Part shown: positions 1 through 8,664 of the stretch, piece after piece
Layout: every line of letters starts with the position of its first letter
How positions within the stretch are numbered: position 1 is the stretch's first letter
Origin: Algiphilus sp.
GTDB lineage: Bacteria > Pseudomonadota > Gammaproteobacteria > Nevskiales > Nevskiaceae
Direction of reading: 5' to 3'
Length of the DNA stretch: 53,883 nt
NCBI GenBank assembly: GCA_022763315.1
Contig: JALEHA010000010.1
Location: 1-53,883, forward strand
Translations under genes and position numbers: made by a program
The notes under the pieces: generated by a model
Told to the model about the DNA's origin: nothing
What the model saw: the letters and a program-made list of their open reading frames with translations, nothing else
Database searches by the model: none

Positions 1-20
1 GCCTCGTCAAGTGACTCCGG

Positions 21-42
21 CTCGGGCCATCCGTGGCCCGAG
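21..42. repeat. Perfect hairpin downstream of argB (distal)
   Basis: Inverted repeat CTCGGGCCA (21-29) and TGGCCCGAG (34-42) around a 4-nt loop. It is the second of two perfect hairpins met by transcription leaving argB on the minus strand. There is no U-tract, so it may be a processing or 3'-stability element rather than an intrinsic terminator. Confidence 0.55.
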
Positions 43-57
43 CGTTCGGCGCGCTGC

Positions 58-76
58 GAAGTGCCACTGGCACTTC
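58..76. repeat. Perfect hairpin just after argB stop
   Basis: Inverted repeat GAAGTGCC (58-65) and GGCACTTC (69-76) with a 3-nt loop, starting 10 bp past the argB stop. It has 8-bp perfect arms and no poly-U run. Confidence 0.55.
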
Positions 77-85
77 GGTCGCGCC

Positions 86-1388
<1,303 letters not shown>

Positions 1389-1392
<4 letters not shown>

Positions 1393-2606
1393 GTGGATTG
1401 CGGGGTACTGAGATCCTGGGCGATACGCGCCACCATGCGGCTGGCAAGGTCGCGCTTGCTGCCACGGCCGAGGTCGGTTTCGCCCTCGGCGGAGAACAGG
1501 ATCAGGTGATTGTCCTCCCGATCGAAGCCGCGACCGGCGCCCACCAGATTGCCGGCGACGAGTTGCAGGCCCTTGCGTTCCAGTTTGCCGCGGGCGTTGT
1601 CGGCGAGGTTCTCGGTCTCGGCGGCGAAGCCCACCATGTAAAGCGCAGGCTGCTCGCCGCGGATGCGTTGCAGGATGTCCTGCGTGCGTTCGAGCGCAAT
1701 GGAGAGCGTGGCGTTGTCCTTCTTGATCTTCTGCGACTCCGTCTGCGCGGGCCGGTAGTCGGCCACCGCGGCGCAACCGATGAACAAGTCCGCCTGTGCC
1801 GCGTGCCGGCTGGCCGCTTCGGCCATGTCGGCGGCGGACTCGACATCAATGCGCTGCACGCCGTCCGGCGTATTCAGATGCACCGGCCCGGCAACCAGGG
1901 TCACCTCGGCGCCGGCCCGCGCCAGAGCATCGGCCAAGGCAAAGCCCATGCGGCCAGAGGAGCGGTTGGACAACACCCGCACGGGATCGATGGCCTCACG
2001 CGTCGGGCCGGCAGTGATCACCGCCCGCCGTCCCTGCAGCGGCTGATCGAGGGCGCCGAGCTGCTGCGCGATGGCGGACAGCAGTTCGGCGGGCTCCACC
2101 ATGCGGCCATCGCCCACCTCGCCACAGGCCTGGTCCCCCGCTGCCGGTCCGATGACGCGGGCGCCGCGTGCGCGCAGCCGCTCGACATTGTCGCGGGTGG
2201 CGGGATGCGCCCACATCAACCGATTCATGGCGGGCGCCAGCAGCAGCGGCCGATCCGAGGCGAGACAGAGCGTCGAAAGCAGATCGCTGGTCATGCCGGC
2301 GGCCAGCCGCGCCATGGCATTGGCCGATGCCGGCGCGACCACGACGCAGTCCGGCCAGCGCGCCAGCTCGATATGGCCCATGGCGGCTTCGGCATCTTCG
2401 TCCCACAGGCTTTGCCGAACCGGGTGACCGGAGAGTGCCTGCAGCGTGACGGGGGTGATGAAGCGGGCGCCGCCGGCGCTCAGCACGACCTGTACCTCCG
2501 CGCCCGCCTTGCGCAGCAGGCGGACCAGCTCAGCGGACTTGTAGGCGGCAATGCCGCCGGTCACCCCGAGCAGAATGCGATGTTGGCTGAGGCTGATGTC
2601 AGGCAT
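1389..2606 (-). CDS. coaBC: Bifunctional phosphopantothenoylcysteine decarboxylase / phosphopantothenate-cysteine ligase
   Basis: Makes 4'-phosphopantetheine from 4'-phosphopantothenate and cysteine for coenzyme A synthesis. The N-terminal flavoprotein (CoaC) half runs to about residue 190 with [11 protein letters not shown] near the start, the conserved active-site His in GHIELARW (about 78) and the PAMNRLMW motif (about 125-132). The C-terminal CoaB ligase half follows, beginning near the [16 protein letters not shown] segment. 405 residues is usual. The ATG at 2606 was preferred over an upstream TTG at 2624. It heads the coaBC-dut-argB unit and diverges from radC. Confidence 0.95.
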
Positions 2607-2695
2607 GCGCGCATGGTAGCGCAAGGGCGCAGCAGGCCGGCCGCTTGGCGCGGGCTGCGGGAGCCGCTACCTTTGGGTTACCGAGGGGAAATGAT

Positions 2696-3367
2696 ATGAG
2701 CATCCGCGACTGGCCCGAGACCGAACGACCGCGCGAAAAGCTGCTGGCAAACGGTGCTGCCGCGCTCAGCGACGCCGAGTTGCTGGCCGTCTTTCTGCGT
2801 ACCGGGGTTGCGGGTCTGAGCGCCGTCGACCTGGCGCGGGAACTGCTGTCCGCCTTTGGCGGCTTGCGCAGCCTGCTGAGCGCCGATGTGGAGCGCTTCT
2901 GCGCGGCCAAAGGTCTCGGCCGAGCCAAGTACGCCCAGCTGCAGGCCGTGCTGGAATTGTCGCGCCGACATCTGGCGGAGGAACTGCGTCGCGAGGGCGT
3001 GTTGCGCGACCCCGGCAGCACACGCCGCTTCCTGCAGGCGCGCCTGCGTGATGAGACGCGGGAGCTGTTCGGCATGCTGCTGCTCGACAACCAGCACCAA
3101 GTGCTCGCCTTCGAGGTCCTGGCCATCGGCACCATCAACGCGGCGGCGGTCTATCCGCGCGAGGTGGTCAAGGCGGCGCTACGACGGAACGCGGCCGCGG
3201 TCATCTTCGCGCACAACCACCCGAGCGGGGTCGCGGAACCCTCTGCCGCCGACCGCGAACTGACCGAGCGGCTGATCACGGCGCTGCGCACGGTGGATAT
3301 TCGCGTTTTGGATCACGTCATCGTGGGCGAGGACTGCGTGAGCTTTGCCGAGCGCGGCATGATGTAG
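2696..3367 (+). CDS. radC: RadC family JAB1/MPN domain protein
   Basis: Member of the RadC (UPF0758) family; the name is historical and a direct role in DNA repair is not established. An N-terminal UPF0758 helix-hairpin-helix-like part is followed by an MPN domain with the JAMM zinc motif H173-x-H175 (HNHPSG) and Ser183-x-x-Asp186. The start at 2696 has a GAGGGGA ribosome-binding site and gives 223 residues beginning [15 protein letters not shown], the typical N-terminus. It sits between coaBC (divergent) and rpmB, as in many gammaproteobacteria. Confidence 0.93.
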   Translation: MSIRDWPETERPREKLLANGAAALSDAELLAVFLRTGVAGLSAVDLARELLSAFGGLRSLLSADVERFCAAKGLGRAKYAQLQAVLELSRRHLAEELRREGVLRDPGSTRRFLQARLRDETRELFGMLLLDNQHQVLAFEVLAIGTINAAAVYPREVVKAALRRNAAAVIFAHNHPSGVAEPSAADRELTERLITALRTVDIRVLDHVIVGEDCVSFAERGMM

Positions 3368-3379
3368 GCGCGCTTTGCC

Positions 3380-3408
3380 TTGCCAAAGTGGAGGGCTTTT
3401 GATATAAA
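3380..3408 (+). promoter_or_regulatory. Sigma-70 type promoter for rpmB-rpmG
   Basis: TTGCCA (3380-3385), a 17-bp spacer, and TATAAA (3403-3408). The -10 lies in the loop region of a small GGCTTT/AAAGCC dyad (3394-3411). It is 55 bp upstream of rpmB and fits a strong ribosomal-protein promoter. Confidence 0.7.
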
Positions 3409-3462
3409 GCCGCGCTCTTTCGCCAGCGGGCCTCGCTTGCCCGCCCTGATCCGAGGTTCGTC

Positions 3463-3699
3463 ATGTCCCGAGTCTGCCAAGTGACCGGCAAGCGCCCGTC
3501 GGTGGGCAACAATGTGTCGCACGCCAACAACAAGACGCGCAGGCGCTTCCTGCCCAATCTGCACACGCATCGTTTCTGGGTCGACAGCGAGAAGCGCTTC
3601 GTCAAGCTGCGCGTGTCCAGCAAAGGCATGCGCATCATCGATAAGAACGGTATTGAAAGCGTGCTGAGCGACATGCGCTCGCGCGGAATGAAGGTATAA
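3463..3699 (+). CDS. rpmB: 50S ribosomal protein L28
   Basis: Structural protein of the large ribosomal subunit. The 78 residues begin [20 protein letters not shown], the standard bacterial L28 N-terminus, and are strongly basic. Forms a two-gene operon with rpmG, 3 bp downstream. Confidence 0.97.
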   Translation: MSRVCQVTGKRPSVGNNVSHANNKTRRRFLPNLHTHRFWVDSEKRFVKLRVSSKGMRIIDKNGIESVLSDMRSRGMKV

Positions 3700-3702
3700 A
3701 CC

Positions 3703-3879
<177 letters not shown>

Positions 3880-4280
3880 GACGCCGGGCCGCGATGTCGG
3901 CAGCGAGCCTGCCGGCGTGCGGCGTCCGCCCACGCTCGTATCGATTGCGCCTGCTTCGGTCGCGTTGTCTTGATGCCGCCTGTTCCGTCCAACGGACGAC
4001 GCCCGCGCAAGCCGGGTGAGGCGCGAAGTGGAAAAGCGCGCGCTGATGAGCCGCCCACGCCCCGTTTTCCCGGCGCTCCCATCACTTTCCCGTCTTCGCC
4101 GATGCGCACAGCAGTCACCGCTGGTGCGCCGCCTTTCTTGCAGGCCCCATTTCATGGTCAGCGATCGCCAGCGCAGCGCTGCGGCAGGGCCTCCACGTTG
4201 CACCCGCGTCAGCTTCTTGAAGCCGCAACATGGGCGGCCTACCCTCCGCGCCCGATTCATCCATCCAGGAACTGCCGATC
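3880..4280. other. Intergenic region between rpmG and mtnB, with a hairpin
   Basis: No convincing gene. Immediately after the rpmG stop is a nested dyad: outer arms GACGCCG (3880-3886) and CGGCGTC (3920-3926), inner arms CGGCA and TGCCG (3898-3902, 3910-3914). It may protect the rpmG 3' end; no U-tract follows. The rest should hold the mtn promoter. I see no recognisable SAM-responsive riboswitch core. Confidence 0.5.
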
Positions 4281-4901
4281 GTGAATATTGCCGCCATCAC
4301 GGACCAGCTCATCAGTGCGGGGCATCTCTTGCACCGTCGTGGCTGGGTGCCCGCGAGCGGTGGCAATTTCTCTGCGCGGCTCGCGTCCGATCGGTTGCTG
4401 ATGACATCAAGCGGCTGCCACAAGGGCGAGCTGTCCGCCGCCGATTTCATGCTCGTCGACATGCAGGGAAATGCGGCTGAGGACACGCCGCGACGTGCCT
4501 CGGCAGAAAGCCTGCTGCACTGCGCAATCTACCGAATGGATGCATCAGCGGCGGCGGTACTGCATACCCATTCGGTGCCGGCCACGGTATTATCCCGCGC
4601 TCTTGAAGCCGGAGTAATACTTCGGGACTACGAACTATTGAAGATTCTCGACGGAATCTCCACACACGAGATCAGCGTCGAAATTCCGATTTTTGACAAT
4701 GACCAGAACATGACGCGTCTTTCGACGGTCATAGAGGAAGCCATGCGTCAGGGCAGGGGGCGTCACGGATTTTTGATCCGCGGACACGGCCTCTACGCCT
4801 GGGGCAGCAGCGTTGCCGAAGCCCGCTATCGGGTGGAGGCCCTTGAGTTCCTGTTTGACTGCGAATGGCAGTCGCAACTGGGGGAGGCAAGACAGCAATG
4901 A
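4281..4901 (+). CDS. mtnB: Methylthioribulose-1-phosphate dehydratase
   Basis: Class II aldolase-fold enzyme that dehydrates 5-methylthioribulose 1-phosphate in the methionine salvage pathway. Visible are SGGNFSARL near the N-terminus and the zinc-binding HTHSVPA motif, with a further His in RGHGLYAWG. I chose the GTG at 4281, preceded by AGGA ten bases upstream, giving 206 residues, the usual size; an ATG at 4230 would add a 17-residue extension with no family match. The stop overlaps mtnD. Confidence 0.93.
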   Translation: MNIAAITDQLISAGHLLHRRGWVPASGGNFSARLASDRLLMTSSGCHKGELSAADFMLVDMQGNAAEDTPRRASAESLLHCAIYRMDASAAAVLHTHSVPATVLSRALEAGVILRDYELLKILDGISTHEISVEIPIFDNDQNMTRLSTVIEEAMRQGRGRHGFLIRGHGLYAWGSSVAEARYRVEALEFLFDCEWQSQLGEARQQ

Positions 4902-5458
4902 CCAGCTTACGCATCTTTTCCGAACACAATCCGCACAAGGCTGAGCGCGCCGTTTATGACCGTGCGAGCGTGGCACGCGAACTCGATCGCATCGGCGTGC
5001 TGTACGAGCAGTGGGACGCATCTCAGCCTCTGGATGCGGATGCGTCGCAGGATGAGATCATCGAGGCCTATCGCGAGCAGATCGACCGCCTGATGAAGCA
5101 ATACGGGTTCCGCTCAGTGGATGTCATCTCCTTGAACGCCGATCACCCGCAGAAAGAGGCGCTGCGCGACAAGTTCCTGCACGAGCACACCCATGACGAT
5201 CACGAAGTACGCTTCTTCGTCGAGGGCGAAGGTCTGTTCTATCTGCATGCCAACGGCCGCATCTACGCCGTGCTGTGCCGCGCCGGCGATCTGCTGTCGG
5301 TGCCCGCCGGTATGACGCACTGGTTCGATATGGGGCCGGAGCCCTGCCTCACGGCGATTCGTCTCTTCACCACGCCGGAAGGCTGGGTGGCCAACTTTAC
5401 CGGCAGCGACATCGCCGACCGCTTCCCGCGGCTCGACAACATCGAATCCGCGGCCTGA
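4898..5458 (+). CDS. mtnD: Acireductone dioxygenase
   Basis: Cupin metalloenzyme that oxidises the acireductone intermediate of methionine salvage; the bound metal (Fe or Ni) decides whether the keto acid precursor of methionine or an off-pathway product forms. The 186-residue protein shows the ligands His97, His99 and Glu103 in HEHTHDDHE and His141 in MTHWFD. The ATG overlaps the mtnB stop as ATGA, so expression is coupled. A small GAAGCG/CGCTTC dyad (5457-5471) straddles the stop codon. Confidence 0.96.
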   Translation: MTSLRIFSEHNPHKAERAVYDRASVARELDRIGVLYEQWDASQPLDADASQDEIIEAYREQIDRLMKQYGFRSVDVISLNADHPQKEALRDKFLHEHTHDDHEVRFFVEGEGLFYLHANGRIYAVLCRAGDLLSVPAGMTHWFDMGPEPCLTAIRLFTTPEGWVANFTGSDIADRFPRLDNIESAA

Positions 5459-5506
5459 AGCGCAGCGCTTCTGATCCAGGCGGCCGCTCGACAGTCCGAG
5501 CACACC

Positions 5507-5542
5507 GTGATTCAAGCCATCGTCACTGACCTCGAAGGGTGA
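5507..5542 (+). pseudogene. Repeated, abortive mtnC 5' coding end
   Basis: A GTG-initiated frame reads MIQAIVTDLEG and then hits TGA. It matches the start of intact mtnC 95 bp downstream (MQAIVTDIEGTT) at nine of eleven aligned positions with mostly synonymous DNA differences, and the leading Met-Ile looks like the usual family N-terminus. It may be a recombination scar, a decayed original start, or a short translated leader. I see no strong ribosome-binding site in front of it. Confidence 0.6.
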
Positions 5543-5601
5543 GCCGGATATGGAAGGCCGGGCCGGGATCGCCAGCCATGGACGGCTTTGGGAGCACTGA
5601 C

Positions 5602-6291
5602 ATGCAAGCCATCGTGACGGATATCGAAGGCACAACCAGCTCGATCGCCTTTGTGCACGACACGCTGTTCCCCTACGCGCGGGAGCGCATGGTCGACTAC
5701 CTGCGTGCGCACTGGCGCGATGCTACGGTGCGCACCCACGTCGAGGAAGTGATCAGGGAAGCCGCTTGTGCGGACACCCCGGAAGCCGTAGGCGCCGAGC
5801 TGTTGCGCTGGATGGATGCCGATCGCAAGGCGACCCCGCTCAAGGCCTTGCAGGGCGACATCTGGGCGGAAGGCTATGCCGACGGCAGTCTGCATGGTCA
5901 TGTCTACCCTGACACCCCCGACTATCTACGGCGCTGGGCGCAGGCCGGGCTTGCGCTCTACGTCTATTCCTCCGGATCTGTGGCGGCGCAGAAACTGATT
6001 TTCGGGCATTCGCTGGCCGGCGATCTGTGCCCGTTGTTCCAGGGTTACTTCGACACCACCATCGGTGGCAAGAAGGAAACCGCTTCCTACCGGCGCATCG
6101 TGGACGCATTGGGCTGCCCTGCAGCGCAGATTCTGTTCTTGTCCGATGTGGGGGAGGAACTGGATGCCGCGGCGGAGGCGGGCCTGCTGACCTGCCAGCT
6201 GGTTCGCGATGACAGCGTGGTGCTCGCTGACGCACATCCGCAGGCTGCAGACTTCGCGGAAGTGGATCAGCGATTCGGCGTCAGCGCGTAA
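5602..6291 (+). CDS. mtnC: Enolase-phosphatase E1 (2,3-diketo-5-methylthiopentyl-1-phosphate enolase/phosphatase)
   Basis: HAD-superfamily enzyme that enolises and dephosphorylates the diketo intermediate to the acireductone used by MtnD. The 229 residues carry the catalytic DIEGTT motif (7-12), YSSGSVAAQK, and LFLSDVGEELDAA as the acidic loop IV. The start at 5602 aligns with the family; upstream in-frame ATGs add a non-homologous stretch. The gene lies 143 bp after mtnD, a gap containing a repeat of its own first codons. Its end overlaps murI tail-to-tail by 11 bp. Confidence 0.95.
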   Translation: MQAIVTDIEGTTSSIAFVHDTLFPYARERMVDYLRAHWRDATVRTHVEEVIREAACADTPEAVGAELLRWMDADRKATPLKALQGDIWAEGYADGSLHGHVYPDTPDYLRRWAQAGLALYVYSSGSVAAQKLIFGHSLAGDLCPLFQGYFDTTIGGKKETASYRRIVDALGCPAAQILFLSDVGEELDAAAEAGLLTCQLVRDDSVVLADAHPQAADFAEVDQRFGVSA

Positions 6292-7114
6292 TTGCACTCT
6301 CCATTTCCTCCGTCAACCTCTGCGCAGGGATCTTTTGCCCGAGCCAGTGTGAAGCCGGCGCTTCAAAGTGGGCCACGGACGCGGCGGTGGTAAAGAACTG
6401 CGGCTGCGGCTGCGCGCTGTCGCCGGCGGCCAGCGCGTGCTGCGTGAGCAGCCGCGCGGTCTGCCGCGCGACCGCCGGCGACGGGTCGATGAGGCGCATA
6501 TGTGCACCGCACAGCGGGGCGATCAGCGTCTTGATCAATGGATAGTGCGTGCAGGCCATGACCATGACGTCGGCTCCCGCTGCGCGCGATGGGGCCACGA
6601 AAGCCTCCAACATGGCATTCAACGTGCTAGCGTCGGCGCAGCCTTCGATGGCGTCGACCAAGCCGGGGCAACCTTCCGCAATGATCCGCATATCCTGCGC
6701 GTGGCGCGCAACGGTGCTGCGATACAGCTCGCCCGACAGCGTCGCCGGCGTGGCGAGGACCCCGGCGACGCGGCGTAGAGACAGGGCCGCCGCGGGTTTG
6801 ATCGCCGGTTCCATCCCAACGAAGGGCACATCGGGATAGGCCCGACGCAGGTGTTGCAATGCGGCGGCGGAGGCTGAATTGCACGCCACCACGATCAGCT
6901 TGCAGTCGTGGGCTTCAGTCAGGAAGGCGGTTACGCGAAGCGCCAGCGTCAGAATCTCGTTCGGCAGCCGCGGGCCATAGGGCACGTGGGCCTGGTCGGC
7001 AACGTAGACCGTGGACTCATTAGGGAGCTGGTCGACAATGGCCTGCCATACCGAGAGCCCGCCAATGCCCGAATCGAAGATGCCGATTGGGCGCGCGTCG
7101 CCGGCGGCCTTCAT
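6281..7114 (-). CDS. murI: Glutamate racemase
   Basis: Converts L-glutamate to D-glutamate for peptidoglycan. The 277-residue protein has GIFDSGIGG at residues 11-19 and the two catalytic cysteines, Cys78 in VVACNSAS and Cys188 in ACTHYPL, so it should be active. The ATG at 7114 overlaps the cysQ stop (ATGA), indicating a cysQ-murI transcript. Confidence 0.95.
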   Translation of the reverse strand: MKAAGDARPIGIFDSGIGGLSVWQAIVDQLPNESTVYVADQAHVPYGPRLPNEILTLALRVTAFLTEAHDCKLIVVACNSASAAALQHLRRAYPDVPFVGMEPAIKPAAALSLRRVAGVLATPATLSGELYRSTVARHAQDMRIIAEGCPGLVDAIEGCADASTLNAMLEAFVAPSRAAGADVMVMACTHYPLIKTLIAPLCGAHMRLIDPSPAVARQTARLLTQHALAAGDSAQPQPQFFTTAASVAHFEAPASHWLGQKIPAQRLTEEMESAITR

Positions 7115-7905
7115 TGCTGGAGTGCGGGCACCCAATGCGCGTTGCGGTCACCAATCACGACAAAGCCGGGGTTGAGCAGGGTGTCGCGTGCGTTGTAGCG
7201 CATGGGCTGCATATCGGGCAGGGTGGCGACCCGTGCGCCAGCGACTTCGGCCACGCATTGGCCAGCCCCCGTGTCCCACTCGCTGGTGGGGCCAGTACGC
7301 GGATAGAGATCCGCCGTGCCCTCGGCCACCAGGCAGAACTTGAGCGAGCTTCCCGTACTGACGGCTTCGTGCGGCGGCAGGCGCTGCAGCAGCGCGGCCA
7401 GCGCCTCGTCGCGATGCGAGCGACTAACCACGAAGGCCGGTTGTTCCGGTGCGCTGCGGGTGTGGATGGCGCGGCGCCCGTCCGCATCGTCGCGGAAGGC
7501 GCCGATACCCTGGGCGGCCAGATAGCTGGTCCCGAGGGCCGGGGCGTGTACCACCCCAAGGGTCGGGACGCCGTCCTCAATCAGTGCGATGTTGACCGTG
7601 AATTCGCCATTGCGATTGACGAACTCCTTGGTGCCGTCGAGGGGGTCAACCAGCCAGAAGCGCGACCAGGCGCGTCGATCCTGATGGTCGGCATCACTGC
7701 CTTCCTCGGACAGTACGGGTATCTGATCATCAAGGGCACGCAGCCCTTGCACGATGATGCGGTGCGCTGCCAGATCGGCTTGCGTCAGTGGGGAATCATC
7801 CGCCTTGGTGTCCACCGTGAAATCGGTGTTGTAGACGGTGAGAATGGCGTGGCCGGCGTCTTGTGCGATGGCCAGCACCGAATCCAGTAGCGCTGCGCTG
7901 ATCAT
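7111..7905 (-). CDS. cysQ: 3'(2'),5'-bisphosphate nucleotidase
   Basis: Inositol-monophosphatase-fold, Mg-dependent enzyme that removes the 3'-phosphate of PAP, the by-product of PAPS-dependent sulfate reduction and sulfotransfer. Visible are the metal site SEE (about 66-68), the DPLDGTKEF signature (87-95) and the C-terminal WDTGAGQ segment. The 264-residue form starting MISAALLDSV is standard; longer upstream reading is not. The two sulfotransferases later in this window would produce its substrate PAP. Confidence 0.94.
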   Translation of the reverse strand: MISAALLDSVLAIAQDAGHAILTVYNTDFTVDTKADDSPLTQADLAAHRIIVQGLRALDDQIPVLSEEGSDADHQDRRAWSRFWLVDPLDGTKEFVNRNGEFTVNIALIEDGVPTLGVVHAPALGTSYLAAQGIGAFRDDADGRRAIHTRSAPEQPAFVVSRSHRDEALAALLQRLPPHEAVSTGSSLKFCLVAEGTADLYPRTGPTSEWDTGAGQCVAEVAGARVATLPDMQPMRYNARDTLLNPGFVVIGDRNAHWVPALQQ

Positions 7906-7930
7906 TCCCAATCTCTTGCAAAACAGGCCG

Positions 7931-7936
7931 TATGAT
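7931..7936 (+). promoter_or_regulatory. Candidate -10 box for yrfG, very close to the start codon
   Basis: TATGAT lies six bases before the yrfG ATG at 7943, so initiation seven bases downstream of the box would give a nearly leaderless message. No good -35 was found 16-18 bp upstream. Confidence 0.35.
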
Positions 7937-7942
7937 AGGGCT

Positions 7943-8602
7943 ATGTCCCTTCGTCTGCCGTGGCCGGAGATCGACGATGTGCTGCTCGACATGGACGGCA
8001 CTCTGCTCGATCTGGCTTTCGACAATCACTTCTGGCAGCGCCTGTTGCCGCAGCGTTATGCGCAGCGCCACGGCATGACCGAAGAAGCCGCGCGCCTGGC
8101 ACTGGCCCCGCATTTCGAGCGCACCCTGGGAACGTTGGACTGGTATTGCATCGATTTCTGGCACCGGCAGACCGGCGTCGACATTGGCGCCTTGAAAAGG
8201 GAGGTGGCCAGAGACGTCCGATTGCTGCCCGAGACCACCGCCTTTCTCGATGCGCTCAAGCAGCGCGACAAGCGCCTGTGGCTGGTCACCAACGCGCATC
8301 CGGAAACCCTGGCCATCAAGCTTGAGCGCGCGCCCATCGCACACTACTTCGACCGCATCGTAAGCTCGCACGAGCTGGCTGCGCCCAAGGAACATCCTGG
8401 ATTCTGGCAGGGGTTGAGCGCGCGCCATCCCTTCGATCCGCAACGGAGTGTCCTGATTGATGACTCCGAAGCGGTGCTGAAGGCCGGCCACGCTTTCGGG
8501 GTGGGACATATCGTGACCGCGGCCTGGCCGGACAGAGGGCGACCCGTGCGGACGGGGCTGGCCTTCCCCTCGATACGTACCCTAGATGAGCTGCTGCCGT
8601 AA
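7943..8602 (+). CDS. yrfG: GMP/IMP nucleotidase, YrfG family HAD hydrolase
   Basis: HAD phosphatase closely resembling E. coli YrfG, which dephosphorylates purine mononucleotides. Motif I is DVLLDMDGTLLDLAFDN (nucleophile Asp16, Asp18), motif II VTNAHP, motif IV LIDDSEAV. The 219 residues match the family (222 in E. coli). Start chosen at MSLRLPW; there is no clear ribosome-binding site. It diverges from cysQ; nudE, a frequent neighbour of this pair, is absent. Confidence 0.9.
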   Translation: MSLRLPWPEIDDVLLDMDGTLLDLAFDNHFWQRLLPQRYAQRHGMTEEAARLALAPHFERTLGTLDWYCIDFWHRQTGVDIGALKREVARDVRLLPETTAFLDALKQRDKRLWLVTNAHPETLAIKLERAPIAHYFDRIVSSHELAAPKEHPGFWQGLSARHPFDPQRSVLIDDSEAVLKAGHAFGVGHIVTAAWPDRGRPVRTGLAFPSIRTLDELLP

Positions 8603-8609
8603 AGAATCA

Positions 8610-8634
8610 GGCCCGCTGCGACGTACAGCGGGCC
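8610..8634. terminator. Hairpin between convergent yrfG and TonB receptor genes
   Basis: GGCCCGCTG (8610-8618) and CAGCGGGCC (8626-8634) form a 9-bp perfect stem with a 7-nt loop between the two convergent stops. The U-tract is weak on both sides, so a bidirectional terminator is plausible rather than certain. Confidence 0.6.
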
Positions 8635-8664
8635 TTGAGGAAGTTGCAGATAGGATGGTCACAG

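Noticed and set aside
3880-4280. SAM-responsive riboswitch before the methionine salvage genes.
   Set aside because: I could not find conserved SAM-I, SAM-II or SAH riboswitch cores in either strand of the gap.
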